Shown here: one piece after another, positions 26,270 through 35,575 of the stretch
Layout: every line of letters starts with the position of its first letter
Position numbering within the stretch: the first letter of the stretch is position 1
Source: Paenibacillus catalpae
GTDB taxonomy: Bacteria > Bacillota > Bacilli > Paenibacillales > Paenibacillaceae
Length of the DNA: 64,000 bases
NCBI RefSeq assembly: GCF_900112695.1
Contig: NZ_FOMT01000003.1
Span: 558,001-622,000 of the forward strand
Direction: 5' to 3'
The notes under the pieces: model-generated
What the model was told of the DNA's origin: nothing
Database searches by the model: none
What the model saw: the letters and a program-made list of their open reading frames with translations, nothing else
Translations under genes and position numbers: made by a program

Positions 26270-27223
26270 ATGGCACAAGATGATACGTTTACCAACCCTA
26301 TTGTTGCAAGCGCTGCCGATCCTTGGGTGTATAAGCATACCGACGGTTATTATTACTTTATGTGTACGCGGGGGAGCCGTCTGGAACTGACCCGATCGAC
26401 TAATTTAACAGGACTTGCAGAGGGACGCAAACAAACAATCTGGACACCGGAGCCGTGCGGCCCGTACAGCAGTAATTTGTGGGCACCGGAAATCCACTAT
26501 TTGAACAACAAGTGGTACATTTACTACACGGCCAATGACGGAGGAGGGGATGAATCCCGCCGGATATGTGTATTGGAGAATGATCGGGCAAACCCGCTTG
26601 ATGGCGAGTGGACTTGGAAGGGTGCACTGCAGACTCCTGTGCCTGGACTAGATGGAACGGTCCTGCATATGAAAGATCAGCTGTACTTCCTGTACGCCGG
26701 TTATGGTCACTACCCGGATTATGGTTCAGCGGTTTATATCATGCGGATGACAAATCCGTGGACATTAACCGGAGAACAGACCTTGCTTACGGCTCCAACC
26801 TTGGAATGGGAGAAGCAGGGCGGTATGGCGATAAATGAAGGTCCGGTTACGCTGAGGCGGAACGGAAGGGTATTTCTTATTTATTCGGCAAGCACCACCT
26901 GGTCCGAGGATTATGCACTAGGAATGCTTACGATGGATGAGGCGGCAGATCCGATGCTGGCAGAATCCTGGACGAAGACGATGGAGCCGGTGTTCCGCAA
27001 GAGCGTGGAGAACGGAGTCTATGCAACCGGGCACAACAGCTTTACCAAGTCGCCGGATGATCAGGAGGATTGGATCGTATTCCATGCCTTGCCTGCTCCT
27101 GGTGCCGATACGAAGCATCGTGCGACACGCATTCAGAAATTTGGCTGGAATCCGGATGGAACGCCTGATTTTGGTATTCCATATGGTGACACGCATGCTT
27201 TGAAGGTTCCTTCGGGCGAATAA
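26270..27223 (+). CDS. GH43 family glycosidase (arabinofuranosidase/xylosidase type)
   Basis: 317 residues, a single five-bladed beta-propeller domain without signal peptide. It opens with NPIVASAADPWV where D17 is the expected catalytic base; the central acidic residue is in VPGLDGTVL, and E190 in MAINEGPVT is the expected acid. LWAPEIHYLNNKWYIYYTA is the family's signature blade. The C-terminal HNSFTKSPD...HRATRIQKFGWNPDG is usual for GH43 arabinanase-like enzymes. Ribosome binding site AAAGGAGAG. Likely acts inside the cell on arabino- or xylo-oligosaccharides imported by the transporter at 27422-31092. Confidence 0.88.
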   Translation: MAQDDTFTNPIVASAADPWVYKHTDGYYYFMCTRGSRLELTRSTNLTGLAEGRKQTIWTPEPCGPYSSNLWAPEIHYLNNKWYIYYTANDGGGDESRRICVLENDRANPLDGEWTWKGALQTPVPGLDGTVLHMKDQLYFLYAGYGHYPDYGSAVYIMRMTNPWTLTGEQTLLTAPTLEWEKQGGMAINEGPVTLRRNGRVFLIYSASTTWSEDYALGMLTMDEAADPMLAESWTKTMEPVFRKSVENGVYATGHNSFTKSPDDQEDWIVFHALPAPGADTKHRATRIQKFGWNPDGTPDFGIPYGDTHALKVPSGE

Positions 27224-27299
27224 AGAGCAGATATTTTTTTGCTAATTAATACATTTATTTTGTAACCAATTAGTTTTTTTGTGAATCAAAAGTGATTAC

Positions 27300-27321
27300 G
27301 AACCCTGTTATTAAGGGGTTC
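27300..27321 (+). terminator. Weak terminator-like hairpin between GH43 and the next operon
   Basis: GAACCCT (27300-27306) and AGGGGTTC (27314-27321) can pair around a short loop; the following bases are T-rich only in part. The rest of 27224-27421 is A/T-rich, with a TTGACA (27370-27375) that could be a -35 for the binding-protein gene but lacks a clear -10. Confidence 0.45.
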
Positions 27322-27421
27322 CTTCACTTTAAGTTAGTTCTTTAGTTCTATTATTTAAAGATGAAAACGTTGACATTCCGGGGCAGCCAATCCTTTTAAA
27401 ATGAAAACAGGGGGATAAAAC

Positions 27422-29167
27422 ATGGGAACGATGAAGAAACGCTTGCTTAACCTGTTACTGGTATCCGTACTAACCGGTTCTGCGCTTTCGGCCTGCAGCA
27501 ACAACAATAACGATCCGAAGGAATCCGCGGATCCGGCAGCAACGACCGAAAGCTCGCAGGCACCTGCCGAGACGACAGCCTTCTCCGACATCAGCCCGAC
27601 GATCCGCGGCAATAAAACTCCTACCCAAGAACAGATGGATGAAGTCAACAACACCTTAAACGATACTTACCTGGGTGATCTCTATGATGAGAAGATCCCA
27701 AGCCATTATGAAGCTTATCCCTATAAAAAGGATGTCACGCTGGATGTATGGCTGCCGGCCGACTCCAACATTCCGGAGATGAATAACCAGGTCGTCCAGA
27801 AGCAAGTAGAGAAATTAACCGGCATTAAAGTGAATTTCATTACGCCTCCGGTAGGCCAGGAAGCGGATGCTTTCACCCTGATGATGTCCTCCGGCGAGCT
27901 GCCGGACATTGTTATCGAGCCTGAACGTTATTCGGGCGGTCTGGAAGCAGGCGTCAAGGACGGAGCTTATCTGGATTTGACCGACCTGATGGAGAAGAAT
28001 GCACCTAACTATTCGGAATGGCGCAACTCCGATGAGACAAGAAGGAAAACAACGGTAACCGACAGCGGCAAGCTCCTTGGCTTCTACGGCATCGCTCCCT
28101 ATTCCGAATGGATGTGGTTCGGCATGCTGATCAAGAAGGAAGCATTGGAGAAGACGGGCCTCGAAGTGCCGAATACGATTGACGAATGGCATGCTTTCCT
28201 GACCAAAGCGAAGGAAGTTGGCTACAGCGAGCCGCTTAACTACGGCTCGACGTACGGCCAAATCTTTACCGGTATTATCAACGGCGCTTACGGCGTATGG
28301 GACTGGACGTTTATGGATGCGGACGGCAAAGTGCAATGGGGTCCTGCCCAGTCGAAAGCGAAGGAATACCTGGCGACCATGCAGCAATGGAATAAGGAAG
28401 GGCTGCTGAACCGCGACTGGGCAACGGCGGACTTCAACCAGCGGATGGCAAGTGCCATCTCGAATAAAACAGCGGTAATGATGGACTCTCCGGATACGAT
28501 GTGGAGCTACTGGAAGCAGCAGAACAATATCGATTTCGTAGGCGCTTTGAATCCGGTTCTGAACGCTGGGGACAAAGCGGCAACAACGTACAAAAACTTC
28601 AAGAGAACGGGCAGATCGGCTGCGGTCACTACCCAGGCCGATGATGTGGAAGCGGCTATGGCTTGGCTCGATTTTGCTTACAGCAAGAAAGGCTGGGAAA
28701 TACTGAACTACGGCGAATACGGCAAAGTCCATCTGGTTGACGAGACGGGCAAGCCTTACTTCCAGCCGGAAAGCTACATTTACAAAGATCCAGACGGCCA
28801 GCCGGTTGCAACAACGCTCGTGAAATACCGCATGCATTCGTGGCCGGATATCCGCGATGAGCATAACTCCAATCCGCTTATCGTGGCAGAAGGCAGCTAT
28901 TCGGGCGACATCCGCAAATATTGGACGGAAAATATGGACACAAGCGTAGCCATGCCTCCGGTTACGTTCACAACGGAGGAGGCATCCCGTGAAGCCGAAC
29001 TTGGCAACCAGCTGTCGACGCTGCGCGGTGAATATTTTGCCAAGATTATTTCGGGCAAGCTTCCGGTAGATGCGTACGACAAGTTCCTGAGCGAGGCGAA
29101 GAAGATGGGACTTGAAGAGTTCCTGAGCATCCATCAGGCTGCTCTTGACCGGTATAACGGTAGATAA
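27422..29167 (+). CDS. Sugar-binding lipoprotein of the ABC importer (locus 3)
   Basis: 581 residues, long for the family but usual for LplA-like binding proteins. The signal peptide has lipobox LSAC with lipidated C25 and a Asn/Glu/Ala-rich linker. Recognisable pieces include TLDVWLPADSNIPEMNNQVV, SSGELPDIVI and a C-terminal FLSIHQAALDRYNGR helix. The ribosome binding site AGGGGG precedes ATG 27422; ATG 27431 is a second in-frame choice. It heads a binding protein-permease-permease-GH2 operon, an order different from the other two loci here. Substrate unknown; GH43 and GH2 neighbours suggest a hemicellulose or pectin fragment. Confidence 0.92.
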   Translation: MGTMKKRLLNLLLVSVLTGSALSACSNNNNDPKESADPAATTESSQAPAETTAFSDISPTIRGNKTPTQEQMDEVNNTLNDTYLGDLYDEKIPSHYEAYPYKKDVTLDVWLPADSNIPEMNNQVVQKQVEKLTGIKVNFITPPVGQEADAFTLMMSSGELPDIVIEPERYSGGLEAGVKDGAYLDLTDLMEKNAPNYSEWRNSDETRRKTTVTDSGKLLGFYGIAPYSEWMWFGMLIKKEALEKTGLEVPNTIDEWHAFLTKAKEVGYSEPLNYGSTYGQIFTGIINGAYGVWDWTFMDADGKVQWGPAQSKAKEYLATMQQWNKEGLLNRDWATADFNQRMASAISNKTAVMMDSPDTMWSYWKQQNNIDFVGALNPVLNAGDKAATTYKNFKRTGRSAAVTTQADDVEAAMAWLDFAYSKKGWEILNYGEYGKVHLVDETGKPYFQPESYIYKDPDGQPVATTLVKYRMHSWPDIRDEHNSNPLIVAEGSYSGDIRKYWTENMDTSVAMPPVTFTTEEASREAELGNQLSTLRGEYFAKIISGKLPVDAYDKFLSEAKKMGLEEFLSIHQAALDRYNGR

Positions 29168-29258
29168 CGGCAGGTCCATACAGGAGACAAACGGGCATGG
29201 CCGCTTGCGGATTCCGCGGGCGGCTGTGCTCCTACCTGGGAAATAAGGCGGTGGATGT

Positions 29259-30173
29259 ATGAGAACGGGTCAAATCATTAAAAAGGACTTCAGAAAAAAC
29301 TGGTTTGCTTATATATTGGCGATTCCGGTTATTGCATGGTTTGCGATTTTCTGTTACGGACCGATGTGGGGATTGTTAATTGCGTTTAAGGATTTCAAGC
29401 CGCTGCTTGGTTTCGCGAACAGCGATTGGGTCGGGCTGAAGCACTTTATTGATTTCTTCGAAGGGCCCTATTTCTGGAGGGTTGTCAAAAACACGCTGCT
29501 CCTGAACGTTTGGGGCATTGCATTCGGATTTACTGCTCCGATTGTATTGGCGCTTATGCTGAATGAAATCCGTGACGGCAAGTTCAAGAAGCTGGTTCAG
29601 ACGATCACGTACATGCCGCACTTTATCTCTCTGGTTGTCGTGTGCGGGATGATTCATATTTTTACGGCGGATGAAGGGGTTATTACGCAGCTGCTGCAGC
29701 TGATTACGGGTAAGGACTACACGTCGCTGCTGGGCTATTCCAATTTCTTCAGGCCGATCTATACGTTCTCCGACATTTGGCAGAGTATCGGCTGGTCCAG
29801 TATTATCTATCTCGCTGCTATGAGCTCTATTGATTCGACGCTGTACGAAGCAGCGGATATTGACGGGATCGGCAGGCTGGGGAAAATGTGGCATATTACG
29901 CTTCCGCAGATCAGCCCGGTTATCATTATTCTGTTTATTTTCGCGGTAGGCGGCATTATGGCATCCAGCTATGAGAAGATTATCCTTCTCTATAATCCTT
30001 TAACCTATGACAAGGCGGACGTCATTGCGTCCTATGTATACCGAAGAGGCTTGCGCGAGGCGAGCTTAAGCTATTCGACAGCTGTCGGTCTCATCAGCTC
30101 GCTGGTCAACTTTGCCCTTCTGTGGGCAACGAACAGGATAGCAAGCCGTAAATCCGATGTGAGCTTATGGTAG
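29259..30173 (+). CDS. Sugar ABC transporter permease, LplB-type (locus 3)
   Basis: 304 residues: a basic N-terminus, a first helix (YILAIPVIAWFAIFCYGP), further helices, the EAA loop YEAADIDGIGRLGKMWHITLP and the typical ending TNRIASRKSDVSLW. It follows the binding-protein gene by 91 bp with no clear terminator and precedes the second permease by 19 bp. Membrane channel subunit. Confidence 0.92.
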   Translation: MRTGQIIKKDFRKNWFAYILAIPVIAWFAIFCYGPMWGLLIAFKDFKPLLGFANSDWVGLKHFIDFFEGPYFWRVVKNTLLLNVWGIAFGFTAPIVLALMLNEIRDGKFKKLVQTITYMPHFISLVVVCGMIHIFTADEGVITQLLQLITGKDYTSLLGYSNFFRPIYTFSDIWQSIGWSSIIYLAAMSSIDSTLYEAADIDGIGRLGKMWHITLPQISPVIIILFIFAVGGIMASSYEKIILLYNPLTYDKADVIASYVYRRGLREASLSYSTAVGLISSLVNFALLWATNRIASRKSDVSLW

Positions 30174-30192
30174 GAAAGGGGAGGCTATTGCG

Positions 30193-31092
30193 ATGAAGTA
30201 TTATTCGATAGGCAGCAGGGCATTTGATACGGTTATTTATGTGCTGCTTGCGGCTTTAACATTGTGCTGCCTTTATCCGATCGTCCATATTATATTCGCT
30301 TCCGTCAGCGATCCCGCGAGACTGGTAGCTCACAAAGGGGTTCTGCTCAAGCCGCTTGGACTTACGATGGACGGCTACAAGCTGATCTTCAAGGATAACA
30401 GTCTATTAGTCGGCTACAAGAATACCATTTTATATGTAGGACTCGGAACACTGGTGAATATGCTCATGACGATTATGGGGGCCTTTGTCTTATCGAGACG
30501 GGATATGTATTTCAAAAAATATATCATGATCATCATTACCATTACGATGTTTTTTGGCGGCGGATTAATTCCCTGGTTCTTATTAATGAAGGATATCGGC
30601 CTCTACAACAATCTGTGGGCGATGATATTGCCTACTGCTCTGAATACTTGGAATATGATCGTGCTCCGGACGGGCTTCCAGTCTATTCCGACGGAGCTGG
30701 AGGAAGCGGCCATTATTGATGGCGCAAGCCAGCTGAAGCTGCTCGTGAACGTCATTCTGCCGCTTTCCAAAGCGACTCTCGCCGTTATTTTTCTATACTA
30801 TCTCGTTGGCAACTGGAACTCCTGGTTTAATGCGATGGTACTGCTCAAAGACCGTGATCAATTCCCGCTGCAGCTTCTGCTGAAGGAGATTCTAGTCGCC
30901 AATGATTCAACGGCTACCACGCAGGGCAGCGCCGGCGGCGTCATTATTGACAGTGCTTCGAGTGCAACCGCCTTCCGGGAGCTGGTGAAGTATTGCACGA
31001 TCGTGTTCTCGACGCTGCCGATTCTGATGGTGTATCCGTTCCTTCAGAAATATTTTGTCAAAGGCGTCTATGTTGGTTCAATTAAAGGCTAA
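30193..31092 (+). CDS. Sugar ABC transporter permease, YtcP-type (locus 3)
   Basis: 299 residues with an N-terminal helix (IYVLLAALTLCCLYPIVHII), EAA loop EEAAIIDGASQLKLLVNVILP and the ending FLQKYFVKGVYVGSIKG shared with the YtcP-like permeases of loci 1 and 2. Ribosome binding site AAAGGGGAGG. Channel partner of the 29259 product. The GH2 gene follows by 22 bp, so enzyme and uptake are co-transcribed. Confidence 0.92.
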   Translation: MKYYSIGSRAFDTVIYVLLAALTLCCLYPIVHIIFASVSDPARLVAHKGVLLKPLGLTMDGYKLIFKDNSLLVGYKNTILYVGLGTLVNMLMTIMGAFVLSRRDMYFKKYIMIIITITMFFGGGLIPWFLLMKDIGLYNNLWAMILPTALNTWNMIVLRTGFQSIPTELEEAAIIDGASQLKLLVNVILPLSKATLAVIFLYYLVGNWNSWFNAMVLLKDRDQFPLQLLLKEILVANDSTATTQGSAGGVIIDSASSATAFRELVKYCTIVFSTLPILMVYPFLQKYFVKGVYVGSIKG

Positions 31093-31114
31093 GTGCAAAG
31101 GAGCTTGCTAAATT

Positions 31115-32857
31115 ATGAAACTGAATATTCCTCGTCCCGAATATCCGCGTCCTCAGTGGGTTCGGCCCGATTGGATTAACTTGAATGGGCAATGGCAGTT
31201 CGAAATTGACTATGGCAACAGCGGCAAAGAGCGCGGCTATCAGGAAGCGGGACATGCGCTGCCTGGTACGATTACGGTGCCTTTCTGCCCGGAGAGCAAG
31301 CTCTCCGGCGTAGAATACAAGGACTTTATGGCAGCGGTCTGGTACAGACGGGAAATCAGCCTGCCGGATAATTGGAAGAGCGGCCGGATTCTGCTGCACT
31401 TTGGCGCTGTTGATTATGAAGCGGAGGTGTGGGTGAACGGCACGGCGGTAGGCAAGCATCGCGGCGGTTATTCCTCCTTCAGCTTTGATATTACGTCAGC
31501 GGTTTCGCCGGGAAATAACATCATTACCGTATATGCTGCAGACGATATGCGTTCGGGAAGGCAGCCCCGCGGGAAACAAAGTGAAAGATTCTATTCGCAT
31601 GGCTGCGACTATACACGTACGACGGGGATCTGGCAGACGGTATGGCTGGAGCATGTGCCGGAATCTTATTTGGCAAGCATGAAAATAGTTGCGGATCCGG
31701 ATAATGCCTGCGCGCATTTGGATGTGCAGCTTGGCGGAAGCGTGGCAGAGGCGACTCTTGCTGTTGCGGCAGCGTATAATGGCGTAACCGTTGGTACGGT
31801 GAATATTGCTGTTACCGGCTTATCGGCGAAGCTTACGCTCCCGCTGTCTGAGCTTTATCTGTGGGAGCCGGGCAATCCCAAGCTGTATGATCTGGAGCTG
31901 AGTCTGATTCGGAATGGGAAGTCCGTTGATACCGTTCAGTCGTACTTTGGACTCCGCAGCGTGAAGCTTGACGGCATGGCCTTCCGGATTAACGGGAAAT
32001 CCGTGTTCCAGCGTCTTGTGCTGGATCAGGGCTTTTATCCGGATGGCGTTTATACCGCTCCAAGCGACGAGGATCTTCGCAAGGATATTGAAATCTCCAT
32101 GGGGCTTGGCTTTAACGGCGCAAGGCTGCATGAGAAAATGTTTGAGCCCCGTTTCCTGTACTGGGCGGATAAACTAGGCTACCTCGTATGGGGCGAGCAT
32201 GCGAACTGGGGACTTGATATTACGACGCCGGAAGCGCTGGCCGGTTTTTTGCCGGAGTGGCTGGAAGGAATGGAACGGGATTTCAACCATCCCGCGCTGA
32301 TCGGCTGGTGTCCGTTTAATGAGACATGGGACCGTGACGGCGCCAAGCAGAATGATGATGTGCTGCGCATTGTGTACGAAGTAACAAAACGGATGGATCC
32401 CACGCGTCCGGTCATCGATACAAGCGGCAACTTCCATGTCATAACCGACATATTTGACATTCATGACTATGACCAGAACCCGGAGAGCTTCCGTGCCCGA
32501 TACGAATCGATGAAGACGGGCGGCGAGGTGCATAATACATTCCCGAACAGGCAGAGATATGAAGGCCAGCCTTATTTCATCAGCGAATACGGCGGCATTT
32601 GGTGGAATCCGGACCAGAAGGACGAGAAGTCCTGGGGTTACGGCGACAGGCCGGCTTCGGAGGAGGCGTTCCTAGCTCGTTATGCGGGCTTGACGGATAC
32701 GCTGCTTGATCATCCGATGATGTTCGGATTCTGCTATACGCAGCTGTATGATGTGGAGCAGGAAGTAAATGGTCTTTATACGTATGACAGACGGGCAAAA
32801 TTTGATCCGGAGCTGATTCGGCGCATTAACAGCCGCAAGGCGGCAATTGAGGATTAA
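31115..32857 (+). CDS. GH2 family glycosidase (beta-galactosidase/glucuronidase-like)
   Basis: 580 residues, no signal peptide. It contains the GH2 sugar-binding domain (WINLNGQWQFEIDYG, WYRREISLP, VDYEAEVWVNGTAVGKHRGGY split by short gaps), the immunoglobulin-like middle domain and the TIM barrel. The acid/base is E403 in GWCPFNETWD and the nucleophile is E491 in YFISEYGGI. The NETWD sequence differs from the IANEP of the beta-glucuronidase in locus 2, so the substrate differs; exact specificity is open. Last gene of the locus 3 operon, followed by a terminator. Confidence 0.88.
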   Translation: MKLNIPRPEYPRPQWVRPDWINLNGQWQFEIDYGNSGKERGYQEAGHALPGTITVPFCPESKLSGVEYKDFMAAVWYRREISLPDNWKSGRILLHFGAVDYEAEVWVNGTAVGKHRGGYSSFSFDITSAVSPGNNIITVYAADDMRSGRQPRGKQSERFYSHGCDYTRTTGIWQTVWLEHVPESYLASMKIVADPDNACAHLDVQLGGSVAEATLAVAAAYNGVTVGTVNIAVTGLSAKLTLPLSELYLWEPGNPKLYDLELSLIRNGKSVDTVQSYFGLRSVKLDGMAFRINGKSVFQRLVLDQGFYPDGVYTAPSDEDLRKDIEISMGLGFNGARLHEKMFEPRFLYWADKLGYLVWGEHANWGLDITTPEALAGFLPEWLEGMERDFNHPALIGWCPFNETWDRDGAKQNDDVLRIVYEVTKRMDPTRPVIDTSGNFHVITDIFDIHDYDQNPESFRARYESMKTGGEVHNTFPNRQRYEGQPYFISEYGGIWWNPDQKDEKSWGYGDRPASEEAFLARYAGLTDTLLDHPMMFGFCYTQLYDVEQEVNGLYTYDRRAKFDPELIRRINSRKAAIED

Positions 32858-32881
32858 ACAAAAGCATAGAAATGGGCAGGA

Positions 32882-32918
32882 AGAGGCTTCCGGTTGACCG
32901 GAGGTCTCTTTATTTTGC
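32882..32918 (+). terminator. Rho-independent terminator after the locus 3 operon
   Basis: AGAGGCTTCCGG (32882-32893), loop TTGA and CCGGAGGTCTCT (32898-32909) pair with two wobbles, followed by TTATTTT. Confidence 0.85.
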
Positions 32919-33001
32919 TATTAATGGTGAAGCCGATCTGCTTCTAAAGACCCCGTTAGCGTTAAGAAGAACTATTTATATGGGAATTTTTGTCGAAGAT
33001 A

Positions 33002-33029
33002 TTGAAATGATATATATAATATATATAAT
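33002..33029 (+). promoter_or_regulatory. Candidate sigma-A promoter of the GxGYxYP gene
   Basis: TTGAAA (33002-33007), 16-bp spacer, TATAAT (33024-33029) in an alternating A/T stretch that holds another TATAAT at 33015. It lies 108 bp before the start at 33138. The remaining bases of 32919-33137 show no other feature. Confidence 0.5.
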
Positions 33030-33137
33030 ATGTCTTGTGAGTTGGAAACAGCTACAGAGCACCGCTGGGAGGTGAGAAGTCAGCGTTTTGTTTTCGAACA
33101 AGAAGCATCACTATTTCATAATACGAGGTGTGGGACA

Positions 33138-35186
33138 ATGATTCGAAAGTTAACGGCAATCAGTTTAGCAATTGTCAGTACGCTGTCATTCTCGGCTGGA
33201 TCTTATGCACAGCCACAGCCGGCGGCACAAGGCTCCGCCATTTCATGGCCGGACAATCAACAGCTTACGACGTTCAAGCAGCCTAAACAGCTGGAGGTTG
33301 CGGACATTTATGATGCTCCGGGTGACGTAAAGCTGTTATTTGCCACTCTGGAGGGGATCGTGAACAGAAAGGAACCGCGAATCTACCTGCTGGAAAATAA
33401 AGAAGAAGGCAAATTCAAATGGCTGAATGATTTGAACGTGGATTACAAAGTGCGTGATGATTATTTCGACATTTTGAAGCAGTTCAAAAAGGAAGTTAAA
33501 GGTCTTATTATTTATGATCCTAACGTACCGGATTCCGTCAACGTGGCGACTACACTGGCCGGACTTCGTGACAGCGTGGCGGTTAGCCCCGAGCTCGCCG
33601 AAAAGCTGCAAGCAGCACCGTATAGCTTCAAGGTTATTGAGGATCTGCAAGGGAAGTTCAAAGACCGTATAGATGCTTATACCTGGCAGTATGAGAATCT
33701 GTGGAAGGAAACCACTCACCGGATGCTGGTTGGTCTGAGCCCGGAAGTATCGGCACGCCCACCGGCGAATCAGCCTGACACCTACAAGGTTGTAGCACAG
33801 GAACAGACGGAAGAGCGCGATGCGAAAAACCGCAAAGTGTATGATCTGGACCTGTCCCAATTTGTCGCGAAACCCGATGTGTACGTAAAGTTCGGTGATG
33901 CGTTCACGCAAGACGGCTGGGGTGCAGCGGTTCATGAAATTACGGTGAAGGCAGACGGAGAAACGATCGCTCATTTCTTGCCGGGCACTGCGGACGAGAA
34001 GGCGTATCTGTACGACCCGCAAGGTTCCCAAGTATCTACGGGAAGCGGCGGCCACCGTTTTGCTGATGGAGGCAACTACTTTACGTACAAGTTCACTCCG
34101 CCTGCGGATACAACAGAGCTGACGATGTCAGTCGAGATGTGGAACGAGTACAAGGTGAGCGCTACTAATGACCAGCCGTTCTCTTCCCAGACGAAGGAAC
34201 CGTACGGTTACCTGCGCGATTATGCGGTAGCAAACAAAGCAATGGTCTTCTGGCTGGATTCGAATGATCCGGCAGAGAAAGAACTGTTTGAGAAAATTTT
34301 GTCCGATGTGAAGCCTGGAACGCCTTACTTGGGATGGTTCAGCAATGATTTCCAAGGTGAATTCAGCGGCGTAGAGATCGCTTCGAATCATGGGGTATAC
34401 GTGCTCGCGGCTGACTGGTTCAGCAACCTGACCGTCTTCTCCGGTACAAAACCAAGCTTCTCGAAGCCGAAGGCTCCAAAGCCAGTGAAGCTGGATAATA
34501 AGATCTATGTAACATACACCTTCAGCGAAGGCGATAACCTGCAGTACAATCAGCATAGACTGCGGATCCTGTGGGATGACCCGAAACGCGGCCAGGTGCC
34601 GATCAACTGGACATCCAGCCCGCTGCTCTATGATGCAGCGCCAGTTATGCTGAACTACTTCTACGGAACGGCAACAGCGAATGATCAGATTATTGCCGGA
34701 CCTTCCGGAGCAGGTTACTTCTATCCTGCTGCATGGCCGGAAAAGGCGTTCGCTGATTATCTGAAGATCTCGAAAGATTACATGAATAAATCCGGAATGA
34801 AAATTCCGTATGTGCTTAACCGCCTGAATGGTGAAAACCTGCCGCTAAGCGAAGCGAACAACGCGGCTTACCGTGACATCTATGACGTTCCGGGCCTCTT
34901 CATTGGCTGGGATAATTTCACTAAAGTAGACATTGTGGACGGTCTGCCAACTTCCAACATTCAAGGCGTGGGCAGCGCGAATGATGTGAAAAAAGCGCTT
35001 GCCGACGCAAAAGCGAAATGGGACGGCAAATCGCCGCTCTTCGTATCCCTTGGCATTCTGGCATGGGGCATGACGCCTACAGATCTGGCTAACATCACAG
35101 CCGAACTTGACCCTTCGTATCAAGTTGTCCTCGCCGATCAATTCTTCTCGCTGATCCGCGAAGCAAACGGACTGCCGAAGAAGTAA
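33138..35186 (+). CDS. Secreted GxGYxYP-family putative glycoside hydrolase
   Basis: 682 residues from ATG 33138, chosen because it gives a clear Sec signal peptide (MIRKLTAISLAIVSTLSFSA, probable cleavage after SYA-Q); an upstream in-frame ATG at 33030 would add 36 residues ahead of it and lacks a good site. The C-terminal half contains GPSGAGYFYPAAWP, the G-x-G-Y-x-Y-P motif that names this putative glycosidase family, plus a NRLNGENLPLSEAN segment and WDGKSPLFVSLGI. The N-terminal domain has the family's ANKAMVFWLD-type strand. Substrate unknown. Not in an operon: its own promoter and a following strong hairpin. Confidence 0.75.
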   Translation: MIRKLTAISLAIVSTLSFSAGSYAQPQPAAQGSAISWPDNQQLTTFKQPKQLEVADIYDAPGDVKLLFATLEGIVNRKEPRIYLLENKEEGKFKWLNDLNVDYKVRDDYFDILKQFKKEVKGLIIYDPNVPDSVNVATTLAGLRDSVAVSPELAEKLQAAPYSFKVIEDLQGKFKDRIDAYTWQYENLWKETTHRMLVGLSPEVSARPPANQPDTYKVVAQEQTEERDAKNRKVYDLDLSQFVAKPDVYVKFGDAFTQDGWGAAVHEITVKADGETIAHFLPGTADEKAYLYDPQGSQVSTGSGGHRFADGGNYFTYKFTPPADTTELTMSVEMWNEYKVSATNDQPFSSQTKEPYGYLRDYAVANKAMVFWLDSNDPAEKELFEKILSDVKPGTPYLGWFSNDFQGEFSGVEIASNHGVYVLAADWFSNLTVFSGTKPSFSKPKAPKPVKLDNKIYVTYTFSEGDNLQYNQHRLRILWDDPKRGQVPINWTSSPLLYDAAPVMLNYFYGTATANDQIIAGPSGAGYFYPAAWPEKAFADYLKISKDYMNKSGMKIPYVLNRLNGENLPLSEANNAAYRDIYDVPGLFIGWDNFTKVDIVDGLPTSNIQGVGSANDVKKALADAKAKWDGKSPLFVSLGILAWGMTPTDLANITAELDPSYQVVLADQFFSLIREANGLPKK

Positions 35187-35197
35187 TAAGGGATTTA

Positions 35198-35234
35198 AAC
35201 GAAAGACCTCCGGATTCTCCGGAGGTCTTTCGTT
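35198..35234. terminator. Perfect 17-bp stem hairpin after the GxGYxYP gene
   Basis: The arms 35198-35214 and 35218-35234 are perfectly complementary around a TTC loop (AACGAAAGACCTCCGGA on the left). The T-rich part is inside the stem, so it could end transcription in either direction. Confidence 0.85.
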
Positions 35235-35307
35235 ATGCTTAAAGCTGCCAATAGCCGGTAACCAGACGGAAGCGAAGAAATTCTGCCGTGCAAACATGAA
35301 AACAAAC

Positions 35308-35371
35308 AAATACGCCGTTCCGAATTTGTTTCATCCAGTGGATGAGACAGAAATCAAAACGGCGTATTTTT
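35308..35371. terminator. Two-tiered hairpin in the 35187-35575 gap
   Basis: An outer 12-bp stem AAATACGCCGTT (35308-35319) / AACGGCGTATTT (35358-35369) encloses an inner stem GTTTCATCC (35328-35336) / GGATGAGAC (35340-35348, one wobble) and is followed by TTT. A second terminator or a small structured RNA; no gene lies between it and the hairpin at 35198. Confidence 0.6.
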
Positions 35372-35509
35372 CACGCCCAACCTATTTATTAATCGTATAA
35401 ATTAATAATAAATGAGAAACAATTCGTTCTTTTATGAGAAAAATGAAAGAATTTGTGGCTGATTTCAGCTTTTCTGTGAAAATGTTAATCCAAACTTCAT
35501 ATTTGCATG

Positions 35510-35518
35510 TGGTACAAT
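35510..35518 (+). promoter_or_regulatory. Candidate extended -10 promoter of the cell-wall hydrolase gene
   Basis: TGGTACAAT (35510-35518) is an extended -10 (TG-n-TACAAT) with no good -35, 58 bp before the start at 35576. The stretch from 35372 to 35509 is very A/T-rich and holds nothing else I can name apart from a small GCTGA/TCAGC inverted repeat near 35457-35469. Confidence 0.4.
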
Positions 35519-35575
35519 TACCCAGAGCATGAATGGTTCAGGGCTTTATACCTACATAATCTTAAGGAGGTATAT

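Noticed and set aside
27243..27274. CTAATT...AATTAG inverted repeat before the locus 3 binding-protein gene
   Set aside because: Only 6-bp arms with a long spacer in A/T-rich DNA; expected by chance.
27815..29179. A 454-codon open frame on the reverse strand of the locus 3 binding-protein gene
   Set aside because: It lies wholly antisense to a clear lipoprotein gene, shows no recognisable domain, and long antisense frames are common in such codon usage.
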